This document shows positions 18,446 to 26,454 of a DNA stretch of 35,761 nucleotides, in pieces (position 1 is the stretch's first letter; each line of letters starts with the position of its first letter). Where the stretch lies: NCBI GenBank assembly GCA_021816955.1, contig JAKAWP010000011.1:1-35761 (forward strand). Direction: 5' to 3'. The stretch is from Thermoplasmata archaeon (GTDB lineage: Archaea; Thermoplasmatota; Thermoplasmata; Lutacidiplasmatales; UBA184). The notes under the pieces were generated by a model. That model had not been told where the DNA came from and made no database searches. It saw only the letters and a list, made by a program, of their open reading frames with translations. The position numbers were made by a program, and so were the translations under genes.

Positions 18446-20269
18446 TCACCGAATGACCAATATGACGGCAGTGGAGAGCGCCACCAGCACGAGAAGGGTG
18501 GTGACCGCCGCGTGCCCGAAGACGACCTGGGTGTCTCCGAGGCTCGTCATCAGGCGCCCGGCGAACCCGGGAGCGAGCACGCGGACGTTCGGGACCTCGG
18601 CTTCGGCGGTGACGACCTCGACGGGGGCAAGCGACCCCACGGCCTGCTCGACGACTTCGCGCGCGTCGCGCGCGATCGCGTCGGCGGGATACCGCTCCGC
18701 GACGGGGTTCACGCCGCCGTCCACCTCGTGGACGACGTGGTTGTCGGTCGTCAGGACCTCCGCGTCGTCGACGACTTTGAGCAGCGAGCGCAGGATCCGC
18801 TCCCTCGCGCCGATCATGAGGTTGTTCCCGTCGATCAGGACGTACGCCGTGGTGGTCCCGGCCGTCCGGACGACGAGCGCCCGAATCCCTTCCGGCCCGA
18901 TGCCGTGCTCGCGGATTCCGTAGCCCGTCCTGGCGGCCGTCCCGATCTCGAGCGGTCCCGGGACGGCCGCGTCCCGCGCGGCGAGGACCGCCGCCTTCGC
19001 GTCCCGAACGAGCGTTTCCGCGGTCGAAGTCGCGTAGCTGATGTCCCCTTCATCGGGGACGTAGGAGTTGTGCGCATCGATGAGCGCGACGTGCTCGACG
19101 CCGGCGGTGAGGAGCTCCCGACGGATCCGATCGGCGACCGCGTAGGAGATATCGTCGGTGGGGTGGGGAGCCTGGGAGACGATTACCCACGCCACCCCGT
19201 CGAGCCACTGCGCTCGGGCGAGCGATCCGGGCCGCGGGGAGACGAGCCGGCTCGAGCCGCGGGTCCCCCCGGGCCGGTCGAGTCGGCGCTGGACATCGTC
19301 GAGCGCGTCGACGACGCGCCGCAGCTGCGCGTCGCTCGGCAGGTCGAGGTCGTGGTCGCACGGAGTGTGGGGGACAAAGACGAAGCCGCCCCGCGGCGCG
19401 AGGTGTTCCCGGAGCTTTCGGGGCAGGTCGCTCGCCCCGAGCGCCGCGAACGGGCCCGGGTGTACCGTGGGGAGCGCAACAGTCGCACGGCAGTCGGCAC
19501 CGGACCGGAACCCGACGAGACGCACTCGCAAGTCGGCGGGCACCGAGAACCGTTCGAAGAACGCCTCCAGCGTCTCCGTCGCGCCGGGGTCCCGACGGCT
19601 GACGTGGTCGAGCATCGGCCGGATCAGCGAGACTCCTGAGACCTTGAACTCCCGCCGCATCGGCCGGTCGGTGGCGCGCAACAGGAGGGCGGCGCAGAGG
19701 AATCCGAGCCCGAGGAAGATCGCCGCGGCCGCCACGTCGGCAAAGGTGGAGGGGAACCACGCGAAGGCGCCGACGAGCCCCGCGACGGGTTGGAGGAGCG
19801 CGGGCGCCATCGACCGGGCGTGGCTCGCTCGGGAGACGCCGTACAGGCTCAGGTGGCGCAGCCACATGAGCGGGCCGGCGAGGAACCACACGACGGGCGC
19901 GATCGATCCGAGATACGTCGGGGCGAGGGCCAACGCGAGACGCCCGACGAGCAGGATCGGGAGGATCAGCGCAAGGCCGGAGCCGGCCAGCAGGACGGAA
20001 CGGCGGAACTCGAACCGCCCTCCGAGTCCCTTCGCGATCGGCGTCGTCAATAAGGCGGCGACGAGCGCGGGTCCGAGGTAGAGATACGCCCAGGCCGCCC
20101 CCAAGGATGACGCGCTGGCGGTCGGGTACACCGTGACCACGGCGGCCACGAACGAGCCCGCGACGAGGAGCCCGAACGCGACCGGCGTGCTAGGCGCGGT
20201 GAAGACGAAATTCGTCCGCCGGGGCGGCGCGCGCGGATCAGCGGCGGAAGAGGAGACGTTAGCGGCCAC
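18446..20269 (-). CDS. DUF2070-family archaeal membrane protein
   Basis: N-terminal TM cluster and large soluble domain ('TVHPGPFAALGASDLPRKLREHL', 'VFVPHTPCDHDLDLPS', 'LIDAHNSYVPDEGDI') with a C-terminal TM. Pattern recalled from archaeal DUF2070. Confidence 0.78.
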   Translation of the reverse strand: MAANVSSSAADPRAPPRRTNFVFTAPSTPVAFGLLVAGSFVAAVVTVYPTASASSLGAAWAYLYLGPALVAALLTTPIAKGLGGRFEFRRSVLLAGSGLALILPILLVGRLALALAPTYLGSIAPVVWFLAGPLMWLRHLSLYGVSRASHARSMAPALLQPVAGLVGAFAWFPSTFADVAAAAIFLGLGFLCAALLLRATDRPMRREFKVSGVSLIRPMLDHVSRRDPGATETLEAFFERFSVPADLRVRLVGFRSGADCRATVALPTVHPGPFAALGASDLPRKLREHLAPRGGFVFVPHTPCDHDLDLPSDAQLRRVVDALDDVQRRLDRPGGTRGSSRLVSPRPGSLARAQWLDGVAWVIVSQAPHPTDDISYAVADRIRRELLTAGVEHVALIDAHNSYVPDEGDISYATSTAETLVRDAKAAVLAARDAAVPGPLEIGTAARTGYGIREHGIGPEGIRALVVRTAGTTTAYVLIDGNNLMIGARERILRSLLKVVDDAEVLTTDNHVVHEVDGGVNPVAERYPADAIARDAREVVEQAVGSLAPVEVVTAEAEVPNVRVLAPGFAGRLMTSLGDTQVVFGHAAVTTLLVLVALSTAVILVIR

Positions 20270-21023
20270 GGGCGCGGACCACCTCGCGAACGATCGACCG
20301 GAAGGCCGGGCCGATCCCTTCTTCCTCGGTGATGGTCCCGGTCACGAGGATCTGGGCGCCCGCGGCCAGGAGCGAACGAGCGTCGTAGGACGTTCGGATG
20401 CCGCCACCCACGATGACGGGCACGGTCACCGCCCGCCGGACGGCGCGGACGAGTGGGGCCGGGACCGGCGCCGGTGCGCCCGAGCCGGCCTCGAGGTAGA
20501 CCCACCGCATCCCGAGCATCTCGGCGGCGAGGGCGTACGCCGCGGCGGTCTTCGGATCGTGGCGCCGCACGAGATCGGCTTCCCCGACCTCCCCGACCCT
20601 CATTCCCGGCGCGATCACGAGGTAGCCCATCGGAATCGCCTCGAGCTTGAGCGCCCGGACGATCGGGGCCGCGCGCACGTGAGCCCGGATCACGAGCTCC
20701 AGGTTCCTCGAATTGAGGAGGCTCATGAACAAGATCGCCGACGCGTCCGGGGTGATCGACCGCGGACCTTCGGGAAAGATCACGACCGGGACCCGGACGG
20801 CCCGACGGATCGACCGCGCCGCCTCGCTCATCCTCGACCGGGAGATGCCGGTCGAGCCGCCGATCAGGATCGCGTCGCTCCCCGCGTCGACGGCCCCGAG
20901 CGCGAGGCGGGCGGCCGCTGCCCCCGGCGACTTATCCGGGTCGATCAGCGTGAAGTGGAGCGGACCGGCCCGGAGCCGCCGGCGCAATTGCCGCTCGACC
21001 GGGCCGACCGCGAACGGCGTCAT
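20259..21023 (-). CDS. Geranylgeranylglyceryl phosphate synthase (GGGPS)
   Basis: 'LHFTLIDPDKSPGAAAARLALGAVDAGSDAILIGGSTG', 'PVVIFPEGPRSITPDASAILFMSLLNSRN', 'YLEAGSGAPAPV', 'VIVGGGIRTSYDARSLLAAGAQILVTGTI'. Confidence 0.95.
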   Translation of the reverse strand: MTPFAVGPVERQLRRRLRAGPLHFTLIDPDKSPGAAAARLALGAVDAGSDAILIGGSTGISRSRMSEAARSIRRAVRVPVVIFPEGPRSITPDASAILFMSLLNSRNLELVIRAHVRAAPIVRALKLEAIPMGYLVIAPGMRVGEVGEADLVRRHDPKTAAAYALAAEMLGMRWVYLEAGSGAPAPVPAPLVRAVRRAVTVPVIVGGGIRTSYDARSLLAAGAQILVTGTITEEEGIGPAFRSIVREVVRARGR

Positions 21024-21868
21024 CGGAACGCGGTGGCCAAAAACGCCACGAGGGCGACGGCCATCGCCACCTTGCTCATCGTTTGTTCCCAGTGGAGCCG
21101 TTCGGGCAGGAATGCGACGCTGACGAGAAATACCGCATCGGCGAGGCCGACCAACCCTCCGTACATAATGCCGGCGGCGGACGACGGGACGACGAGAACG
21201 AAGAACGGCACCGCGCTGAGGACGATCGCCGCCAGGACGGCGGCCCGCGCCGCACGGGTCGCCACGACCGGCCCGTACCGGCGCGGCACCGTCACGCGGT
21301 CGACATCGCCCTCGGCATCCTCCATATCCTTGATGAGCTCCCGGCTGAGCGTGGCGAAGAACGCCATCGCCGCGAACGGGAGCATGACGACGGCGTTCCC
21401 GACGGCGGCCCCTCCGTAGAGGAAGACGAGGCCGGTGAGCAGCGCCACGGAGGCGTTGCCCCACAGCCCCCTCGCCTTGGCCCGGCGCTCGTACCCGACG
21501 ACGAGGGCGACGGCGACCGCCAACAGTAGGGCGATCAGCGGAAATGCGAGCGCGACGGGGACGATGAGGAGCGCCGCGGCGAGAACGAGCGTGGGCCACG
21601 CCGCCCGGGCGGCCGACACCGAGATCGCTCCCGTCACGAGCGGTCGGTCCGGATGGTTCTGTCGGTCGGTTACCCGATCCCCGAGGTCGTTCAGGATGTT
21701 GCCCGCCGCGGTGACGAACGCCGTGGAGACGGCGGCGAGCACGATCGCCCCTCCCGTCCCCCACGGCAGAGAGATTCCTCGGCCGAACGCGGCCAAGCCG
21801 CCCACCACCGTTCCCGCGAGCGACACGAGAACGTTCGGGAGTCGCACGAGGCGCGCCGCCGGGTGCAC
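21020..21868 (-). CDS. UbiA-family prenyltransferase, probable digeranylgeranylglyceryl phosphate synthase
   Basis: GTG start at 21868; 'AAGNILNDLGDRVTDRQNHPDRPLVTGAIS' (NDxxD..DxxNxPxRP), 'SRELIKDMEDAEGDVDRVTVPRRYG', multi-TM; adjacent to GGGPS. Confidence 0.92.
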   Translation of the reverse strand: MHPAARLVRLPNVLVSLAGTVVGGLAAFGRGISLPWGTGGAIVLAAVSTAFVTAAGNILNDLGDRVTDRQNHPDRPLVTGAISVSAARAAWPTLVLAAALLIVPVALAFPLIALLLAVAVALVVGYERRAKARGLWGNASVALLTGLVFLYGGAAVGNAVVMLPFAAMAFFATLSRELIKDMEDAEGDVDRVTVPRRYGPVVATRAARAAVLAAIVLSAVPFFVLVVPSSAAGIMYGGLVGLADAVFLVSVAFLPERLHWEQTMSKVAMAVALVAFLATAFR

Positions 21869-21883
21869 GACAGGGCGGTGGTC

Positions 21884-21900
21884 GGATTATCGCTTAACGG
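21884..21900 (-). promoter_or_regulatory. Putative TATA/BRE promoter of the lipid operon
   Basis: Minus strand reads 'ccgttaagcgataat', about 25 nt upstream of the GTG at 21868; suggests a leaderless mRNA. Confidence 0.4.
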
Positions 21901-21977
21901 TTTGCGTGCGGGCGCGGCCGGGCCGGATCGGAAGCGAAGGGTCGCTTCGGAGCCCGGAGGCCGACTCGATCGGTTCG

Positions 21978-22865
21978 CTATCCGGGTGGAGGCGAGGGCG
22001 GCGGAGGCCGACGGCCGGACGATTCATCCCGAACCCAGGGGATCGGATCCGGATCGCCTCGGAAGATGCGGGAGCGGGCCTGCTGCCGCGGGTCGTGACG
22101 GAGCCGGTAGGTGGCGACGGCCAGGAGCACCAGGCCGGCGGCGATCAGCACGACGCCCAAGCTCGCGGCGAACACGGCCGCTTCCCCCGGCGCGGGAGGA
22201 ACGGGATACAGAGTTACATTCAAGGCGATCGAAACGCCCGCTGTGACGGAGACGTTGTTCCAGTACGGAAGGAATCCAGGGCTGGTGACTTCCACCGAGG
22301 CGATGCCCGGCGCGAAGGCGATGGTCCGGTTACTCGGAAATAGCCCGAGCGAGAACGGGGTTCCGTCGAGGCGGATCGAAGCCGTGATCGGGGAGACGGT
22401 CAGCACCACGGAACCGCCCGGCACGAACGTGACGTTCGCCGCGACCGACTGCGTCGAGAGCCGGACCAGCACGGAAAACGGGGTCGAACCGTATCCGGCG
22501 GCTTGGGGAATCAACCAGTACATCCCCGGTAGCAGCGAGCCGTTCAGGTACGGGGTCGAGACCGGAGGGGTCGAGCGGGTGGACGTATTGGTCGAGACGG
22601 CGATCGTCCAGAGAGTACCCGCGGGCAACCCCGATTCGTGCACCGAGAACGGGATCGAAGGGGAGGACGCCGCCGTGGTCGGCGAGGCCGGCGCTGGGAT
22701 CGACAGCCCGCCGATCGCCTTCGCTCCCGGGCCTACCCCGACTGCGATGACCGCGACGAGGAAGAGGGCAACGGCCGCGGAGCGGATCGACCGCGAGCCC
22801 CGACGCATCGCCGCCCGCCGACCGACGTCTCGGCCCATTCCCGAAGATACCGACCGACCCCGCAT
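21978..22865 (-). CDS. Predicted secreted, membrane-anchored protein with ESGLPAGT-type and PEGA-like domains
   Basis: N-terminal hydrophobic signal; 'IPFSVHESGLPAGTLWTIAVS'; PEGA-like 'GSVVLTVSPITASIRLDGTPFSLGLFPSNRTIAFAPGIASVEVTSPGFLPYWNNVSVTAG'; C-terminal TM 'AAVFAASLGVVLIAAGLVLLAVATYRLR' and Pro-rich tail. Exact start uncertain. Confidence 0.7.
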   Translation of the reverse strand: MRGRSVSSGMGRDVGRRAAMRRGSRSIRSAAVALFLVAVIAVGVGPGAKAIGGLSIPAPASPTTAASSPSIPFSVHESGLPAGTLWTIAVSTNTSTRSTPPVSTPYLNGSLLPGMYWLIPQAAGYGSTPFSVLVRLSTQSVAANVTFVPGGSVVLTVSPITASIRLDGTPFSLGLFPSNRTIAFAPGIASVEVTSPGFLPYWNNVSVTAGVSIALNVTLYPVPPAPGEAAVFAASLGVVLIAAGLVLLAVATYRLRHDPRQQARSRIFRGDPDPIPWVRDESSGRRPPPPSPPPG

Positions 22866-22870
22866 GAGGA

Positions 22871-24253
22871 TTGTGCCCCCAACGGGCCAGGGGCCGCGGA
22901 GGGGGGCACGTTATCAGGATAGTCGCCTCCGACGCCCCGGTGCCGCTTGGGACGGGACCTCGCCGAACGACCCTGCGCCTCGCGAACGGCCTAACGGTCA
23001 TTCTCGCTCCGCTCGCCGCGAGCCCAACGGCGAGCGTCTGGCTCTGGCACTCGGTCGGTTCCCGGGATGAGCGGCCCGGTCTCACCGGTGCCTCCCACTG
23101 CATCGAGCATCTGCTGTTCTTGGGGTCCCCTCACTTCCCCAAGGGGTCGATCGACCGGGCGGTCGTCGGAGTCGGCGGTACGTTGAACGCGTTCACCGAC
23201 ACCGACTTCACCGCCTACTTCGCGACGGTGCCCTCGGCCCACGTCGGTCTCCCGCTCGCCATCGAAGCCGACCGCCTGACCGGGGCGTTCCTTTCCGACC
23301 GGGAGGTCGAGCGGGAGCGGGAGGTGATCCTCTCCGAACGGGAGGGCAACGAGAACTGGCCGGAGTTCAAGGCCGAGGAAGAGCTCTATCAGCTCGCCTT
23401 CCGGCGTCACCCGTACCGGTGGGACGCGCTCGGCTGGCGGACCGACATCGAGACGATGCGGCCGGCCGAGTTGCGGGAGTATTATCGGGCCCAGTACGGC
23501 CCGCGACGGGCGGCCCTCGTCGTCGCGGGTGGATTCGACGCGGCGAAGCTCCGGCGGACCGTGGAAGCCCAGTTCGGATCCCTCGAAGGGCCGGCGACAC
23601 CCCGTCGAACCCCGCCGGCGGAACCGGCCCAGTACGGACCGCGACGTTCCACGTTGACCGGCCCGGGAAGCACCCCGTTCGTCTACTTCGGATGGCCCGC
23701 GCCGGCCGTCGGTAGCCCGCTCGCTCCGACCTTCGTGCTGCTCGATGTCATCCTCGGGGGAGAGAGCCGGTTGTTCGCCGCCGGGGCGGGCTGGCGACGG
23801 CGAGCCGACCATCCGAGCTCCCGACTGTACCGCGCGCTGGTCGATACCGGCCTCGCGGTTCGCGCGACGAGCGACTGGACGCCGAAGATCGATCCCGGCC
23901 TGTTTTGCGTGCGCGTGCAGGCCGCCCCGGGCCGATCGCTCGATCAAATCGAAGAGCGCGTCCGAGCGCTCGCCAACCGGCTCGCGACTCGCGGGCCGAC
24001 AGACGGCGAGCTGCGAGAAGCGCGGGCGAAGATCCGACGCGGAGCCGAACTGGCGTACGAAGGGGCGTCCCGGGTGGGGTTCCGGCTCGGCCTGTTCGCG
24101 ACGCTGGGGGGGCCGTCGCTCGAGCGGCGGCTCTTCGCCGGGTGCCTTCGCACGACCGCCGACGAGATCGCCGCGGCCGCCCGCGAATGGCTCTCGCCGG
24201 ACCGCGTCAATATCGTTCGCTACGAACCGACGTCGCCCGGGAGGCCCCGATGA
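22871..24253 (+). CDS. M16-family metallopeptidase, zinc-binding subunit
   Basis: 'SHCIEHLLFLGSPHFPKGSID' contains HxxEH, with the downstream 'LSEREGNENWPEFKAEEELYQLAFRRHPYR' region. True start is perhaps GTG 22940. Confidence 0.88.
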   Translation: MCPQRARGRGGGHVIRIVASDAPVPLGTGPRRTTLRLANGLTVILAPLAASPTASVWLWHSVGSRDERPGLTGASHCIEHLLFLGSPHFPKGSIDRAVVGVGGTLNAFTDTDFTAYFATVPSAHVGLPLAIEADRLTGAFLSDREVEREREVILSEREGNENWPEFKAEEELYQLAFRRHPYRWDALGWRTDIETMRPAELREYYRAQYGPRRAALVVAGGFDAAKLRRTVEAQFGSLEGPATPRRTPPAEPAQYGPRRSTLTGPGSTPFVYFGWPAPAVGSPLAPTFVLLDVILGGESRLFAAGAGWRRRADHPSSRLYRALVDTGLAVRATSDWTPKIDPGLFCVRVQAAPGRSLDQIEERVRALANRLATRGPTDGELREARAKIRRGAELAYEGASRVGFRLGLFATLGGPSLERRLFAGCLRTTADEIAAAAREWLSPDRVNIVRYEPTSPGRPR

Positions 24254-25557
24254 TCCGACTGGTCGATCCGAGAGAGGTCCGGTACGTGGCGAACGATAGC
24301 GGGGTTCTTCTCGGTCTCCAACGGATGCCGCCCTCGTCCCCGACGTTCAGCGCCACGTACCTCGCCCCGGCCGGCTACGGCTACGACCCTCCCCGATTGC
24401 ACGGACTCGCGCGAGCGGCGTCGCGGCTACTCACCGCCGGCGCTGGCCGCCGGGACCGCCGCCAATTCGCCCGGGTACTCGATGCCGCGGGGGCGACGAT
24501 CTCGAGTCGGATCGACGCGGAGGTCGTCGCGACCACGCTCTGGGGGCCGGTATGGGCCGCCGAATCGCTCGCGGAGCTCTTCGCCGACGCGCTCTTTCGA
24601 CCGCGGTTCGATCCGAAGGAGGTGGAACGGGTCCGTTCCGAACTCCACGTCGAACGGATGCGGGAAGCCACCCAGCCGAGCGCCCGGGCGGAACGGGAGC
24701 TGGCCGAGGCGATCTTTCCGCCGGGCCATCCGTACCGTCGGACCGGGGGCGGATCGGCTCGCTGCCTGGACGCCATCGGGCGGGAGGAGATCGTTCACTT
24801 CCACAGCGAGCACTTTCCCGTGGCCGGCGCCGCGCTCGTCGTCACCCTGCCGGCGGGCCGACGACTCCCGCGCGCGATCGTTCGGCGGTTTTTGCGATCC
24901 CGCCGGCTCGCCGGCCCGCGCCCGCCTCGATGGCCGCGCCGCTCGATGCCCCCGTCGAAGAAGACGGTTCGGCTCGAGGGAGGCTCCCAGGTGGAGATCC
25001 GCCTCGGGGGACCGGCGCTGCCGCGCGCCGACAAACAGTACCCCGCGCTCTTTCTCGCGAACGAGGTGCTCGGGGGTCGGCCGGCGATCGCTCGGCTCTT
25101 CCAACGAGTGCGGGAACGCCGCGGCCTCGCCTACGATGCGTCGAGCGAGCTGTGGGCCGGCCGTTGGGGGGGAAGTTGGACCGTGGCCGCCGGCACCTCG
25201 CCGGATCGATGGCCCACCACGCTCTCGCTGCTCACGGAGGAGTTGGAACGCCTGACCCAACAGGGAATCCCGGAACGCGAACTCACCGCGACCCGAGAGA
25301 GCGTGATCGGGGAGATCCCGACGGCGCTCGAAACGACCGCCGACGCCCACGCGCTCGCGGAGGAGGTCGTTCGGTTCCACCTTCCCGAAACGTTCTGGAT
25401 CGATTGGCCGAAATGCCTCAGGAGCCTCGGGAGCGAAGCCGTCCGCGTCGCCGCCGCCCAAGTCTACGGCGGCTCAGCGTTCGCTCAGGTGGTCGTCGGA
25501 CCGCTCGGGCCCGGCCATGGCCGGGCCGGCCCGCGGCCGCGCCTCGTCCGGTCGTAG
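24250..25557 (+). CDS. M16-family metallopeptidase-like subunit lacking HxxEH, retaining R/Y motif
   Basis: ATGA overlap with the preceding M16 gene. Position equivalent to HxxEH reads 'HGLARAASRLLTAG'; C-terminal 'LFQRVRERRGLAYDASSELWAGRWGGSW'. Confidence 0.85.
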   Translation: MIRLVDPREVRYVANDSGVLLGLQRMPPSSPTFSATYLAPAGYGYDPPRLHGLARAASRLLTAGAGRRDRRQFARVLDAAGATISSRIDAEVVATTLWGPVWAAESLAELFADALFRPRFDPKEVERVRSELHVERMREATQPSARAERELAEAIFPPGHPYRRTGGGSARCLDAIGREEIVHFHSEHFPVAGAALVVTLPAGRRLPRAIVRRFLRSRRLAGPRPPRWPRRSMPPSKKTVRLEGGSQVEIRLGGPALPRADKQYPALFLANEVLGGRPAIARLFQRVRERRGLAYDASSELWAGRWGGSWTVAAGTSPDRWPTTLSLLTEELERLTQQGIPERELTATRESVIGEIPTALETTADAHALAEEVVRFHLPETFWIDWPKCLRSLGSEAVRVAAAQVYGGSAFAQVVVGPLGPGHGRAGPRPRLVRS

Positions 25558-26355
25558 GCGCGGGATCGGGTCCCGCTCGAACTCGATCGGCGGATCCGCC
25601 CGCTTCGCGGGAACGTAGCCTTCGGCCCCCGGGGTGCGCTCGACCGCCGCCCGAAGGCGCCGCGACGCCTCGGGCCAAGGGTCGAGCGCGTATCGGGACA
25701 ACAGGTGGCCGAACGACCAACGGCGACGACGGGCGAGATCCGTCAGCTGCGGCACGTAGTGGCCGCCTCCGACCCCGACGGCCACACGATCGCCCTGCGT
25801 CGGCTGCATCACCAACAGAAGCTGCGACAAGCGCCGGACGACCTCGGAAGACTCCGGGCGACGGAGCACCTCCTCGCCGACCTCCACGAAGAACGCGGGT
25901 ACTCCGAGCGCCGGGCCGTGGTGGGTCGCTTCGAACGTCGCCGCCAGGCCGTCGATCGCCCCGGCGACTTCGCCCAGCCCCAAGAGCGCACCGGTCATCA
26001 GCGGAGGGTTCGTCGGCACGAGGAGCTCCGGTGCGCCTCCGTACTCCGCGGTCGGTCGGGGATTGCCGAGGGGATGAACGGTGAGCGCCGGCCGACCCTC
26101 CGAGCTTCGATGGATCGACGGAAAGACGAGGGTGACCCTCTGAGCCCGGAGCTCGGCGGGAAGCCGCTCGTCCAACCGGTCGTCGTGGATGTGAGGACCG
26201 GGACGACGCACGGCCCACACCCGGTCGCCCACCGCCCGGATCGAAGCTCCGTCGACCCGGTAGTCGGTCGCGCGCCCGCCGGATAACTGTTCGCTCACGG
26301 CCCGCGCCACCGGATCCGAGTCGGCGAGGACGACTATGTACGACGGCGGCTTCAT
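25474..26355 (-). CDS. dtdA: D-aminoacyl-tRNA deacylase, archaeal GEK1/DtdA type
   Basis: 'LVPTNPPLMTGALLGL', 'FEATHHGPALGVPAFFVEVG', 'RVAVGVGGGHYVPQLTDLARR', 'SFGHLLSRYAL'. Confidence 0.9.
   Translation of the reverse strand: MKPPSYIVVLADSDPVARAVSEQLSGGRATDYRVDGASIRAVGDRVWAVRRPGPHIHDDRLDERLPAELRAQRVTLVFPSIHRSSEGRPALTVHPLGNPRPTAEYGGAPELLVPTNPPLMTGALLGLGEVAGAIDGLAATFEATHHGPALGVPAFFVEVGEEVLRRPESSEVVRRLSQLLLVMQPTQGDRVAVGVGGGHYVPQLTDLARRRRWSFGHLLSRYALDPWPEASRRLRAAVERTPGAEGYVPAKRADPPIEFERDPIPRLRPDEARPRAGPAMAGPERSDDHLSER
25508..25527. repeat. Perfect 20-bp palindrome GGCCCGGCCATGGCCGGGCC inside the M16/dtdA convergent overlap
   Basis: Direct base-by-base self-complementarity; could form an 8-bp GC stem with a CATG loop on either transcript. 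Confidence 0.8.
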
Positions 26356-26454
26356 CGGTGCGGGCGATCGACGGTGTCACGGCCCCGGACGATCGCCGAG
26401 CCAGGAGAACCCCCCCATGCTTAAGGGATGGGAGGCCGCTAGAGATTCGAACCG

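Noticed and set aside
26444-26453. 'gattcgaacc', resembling the complement of a tRNA T-loop (GGTTCGAATC)
   Set aside because: Flanking bases do not form a T-stem, and no acceptor, D or anticodon arms could be assembled.
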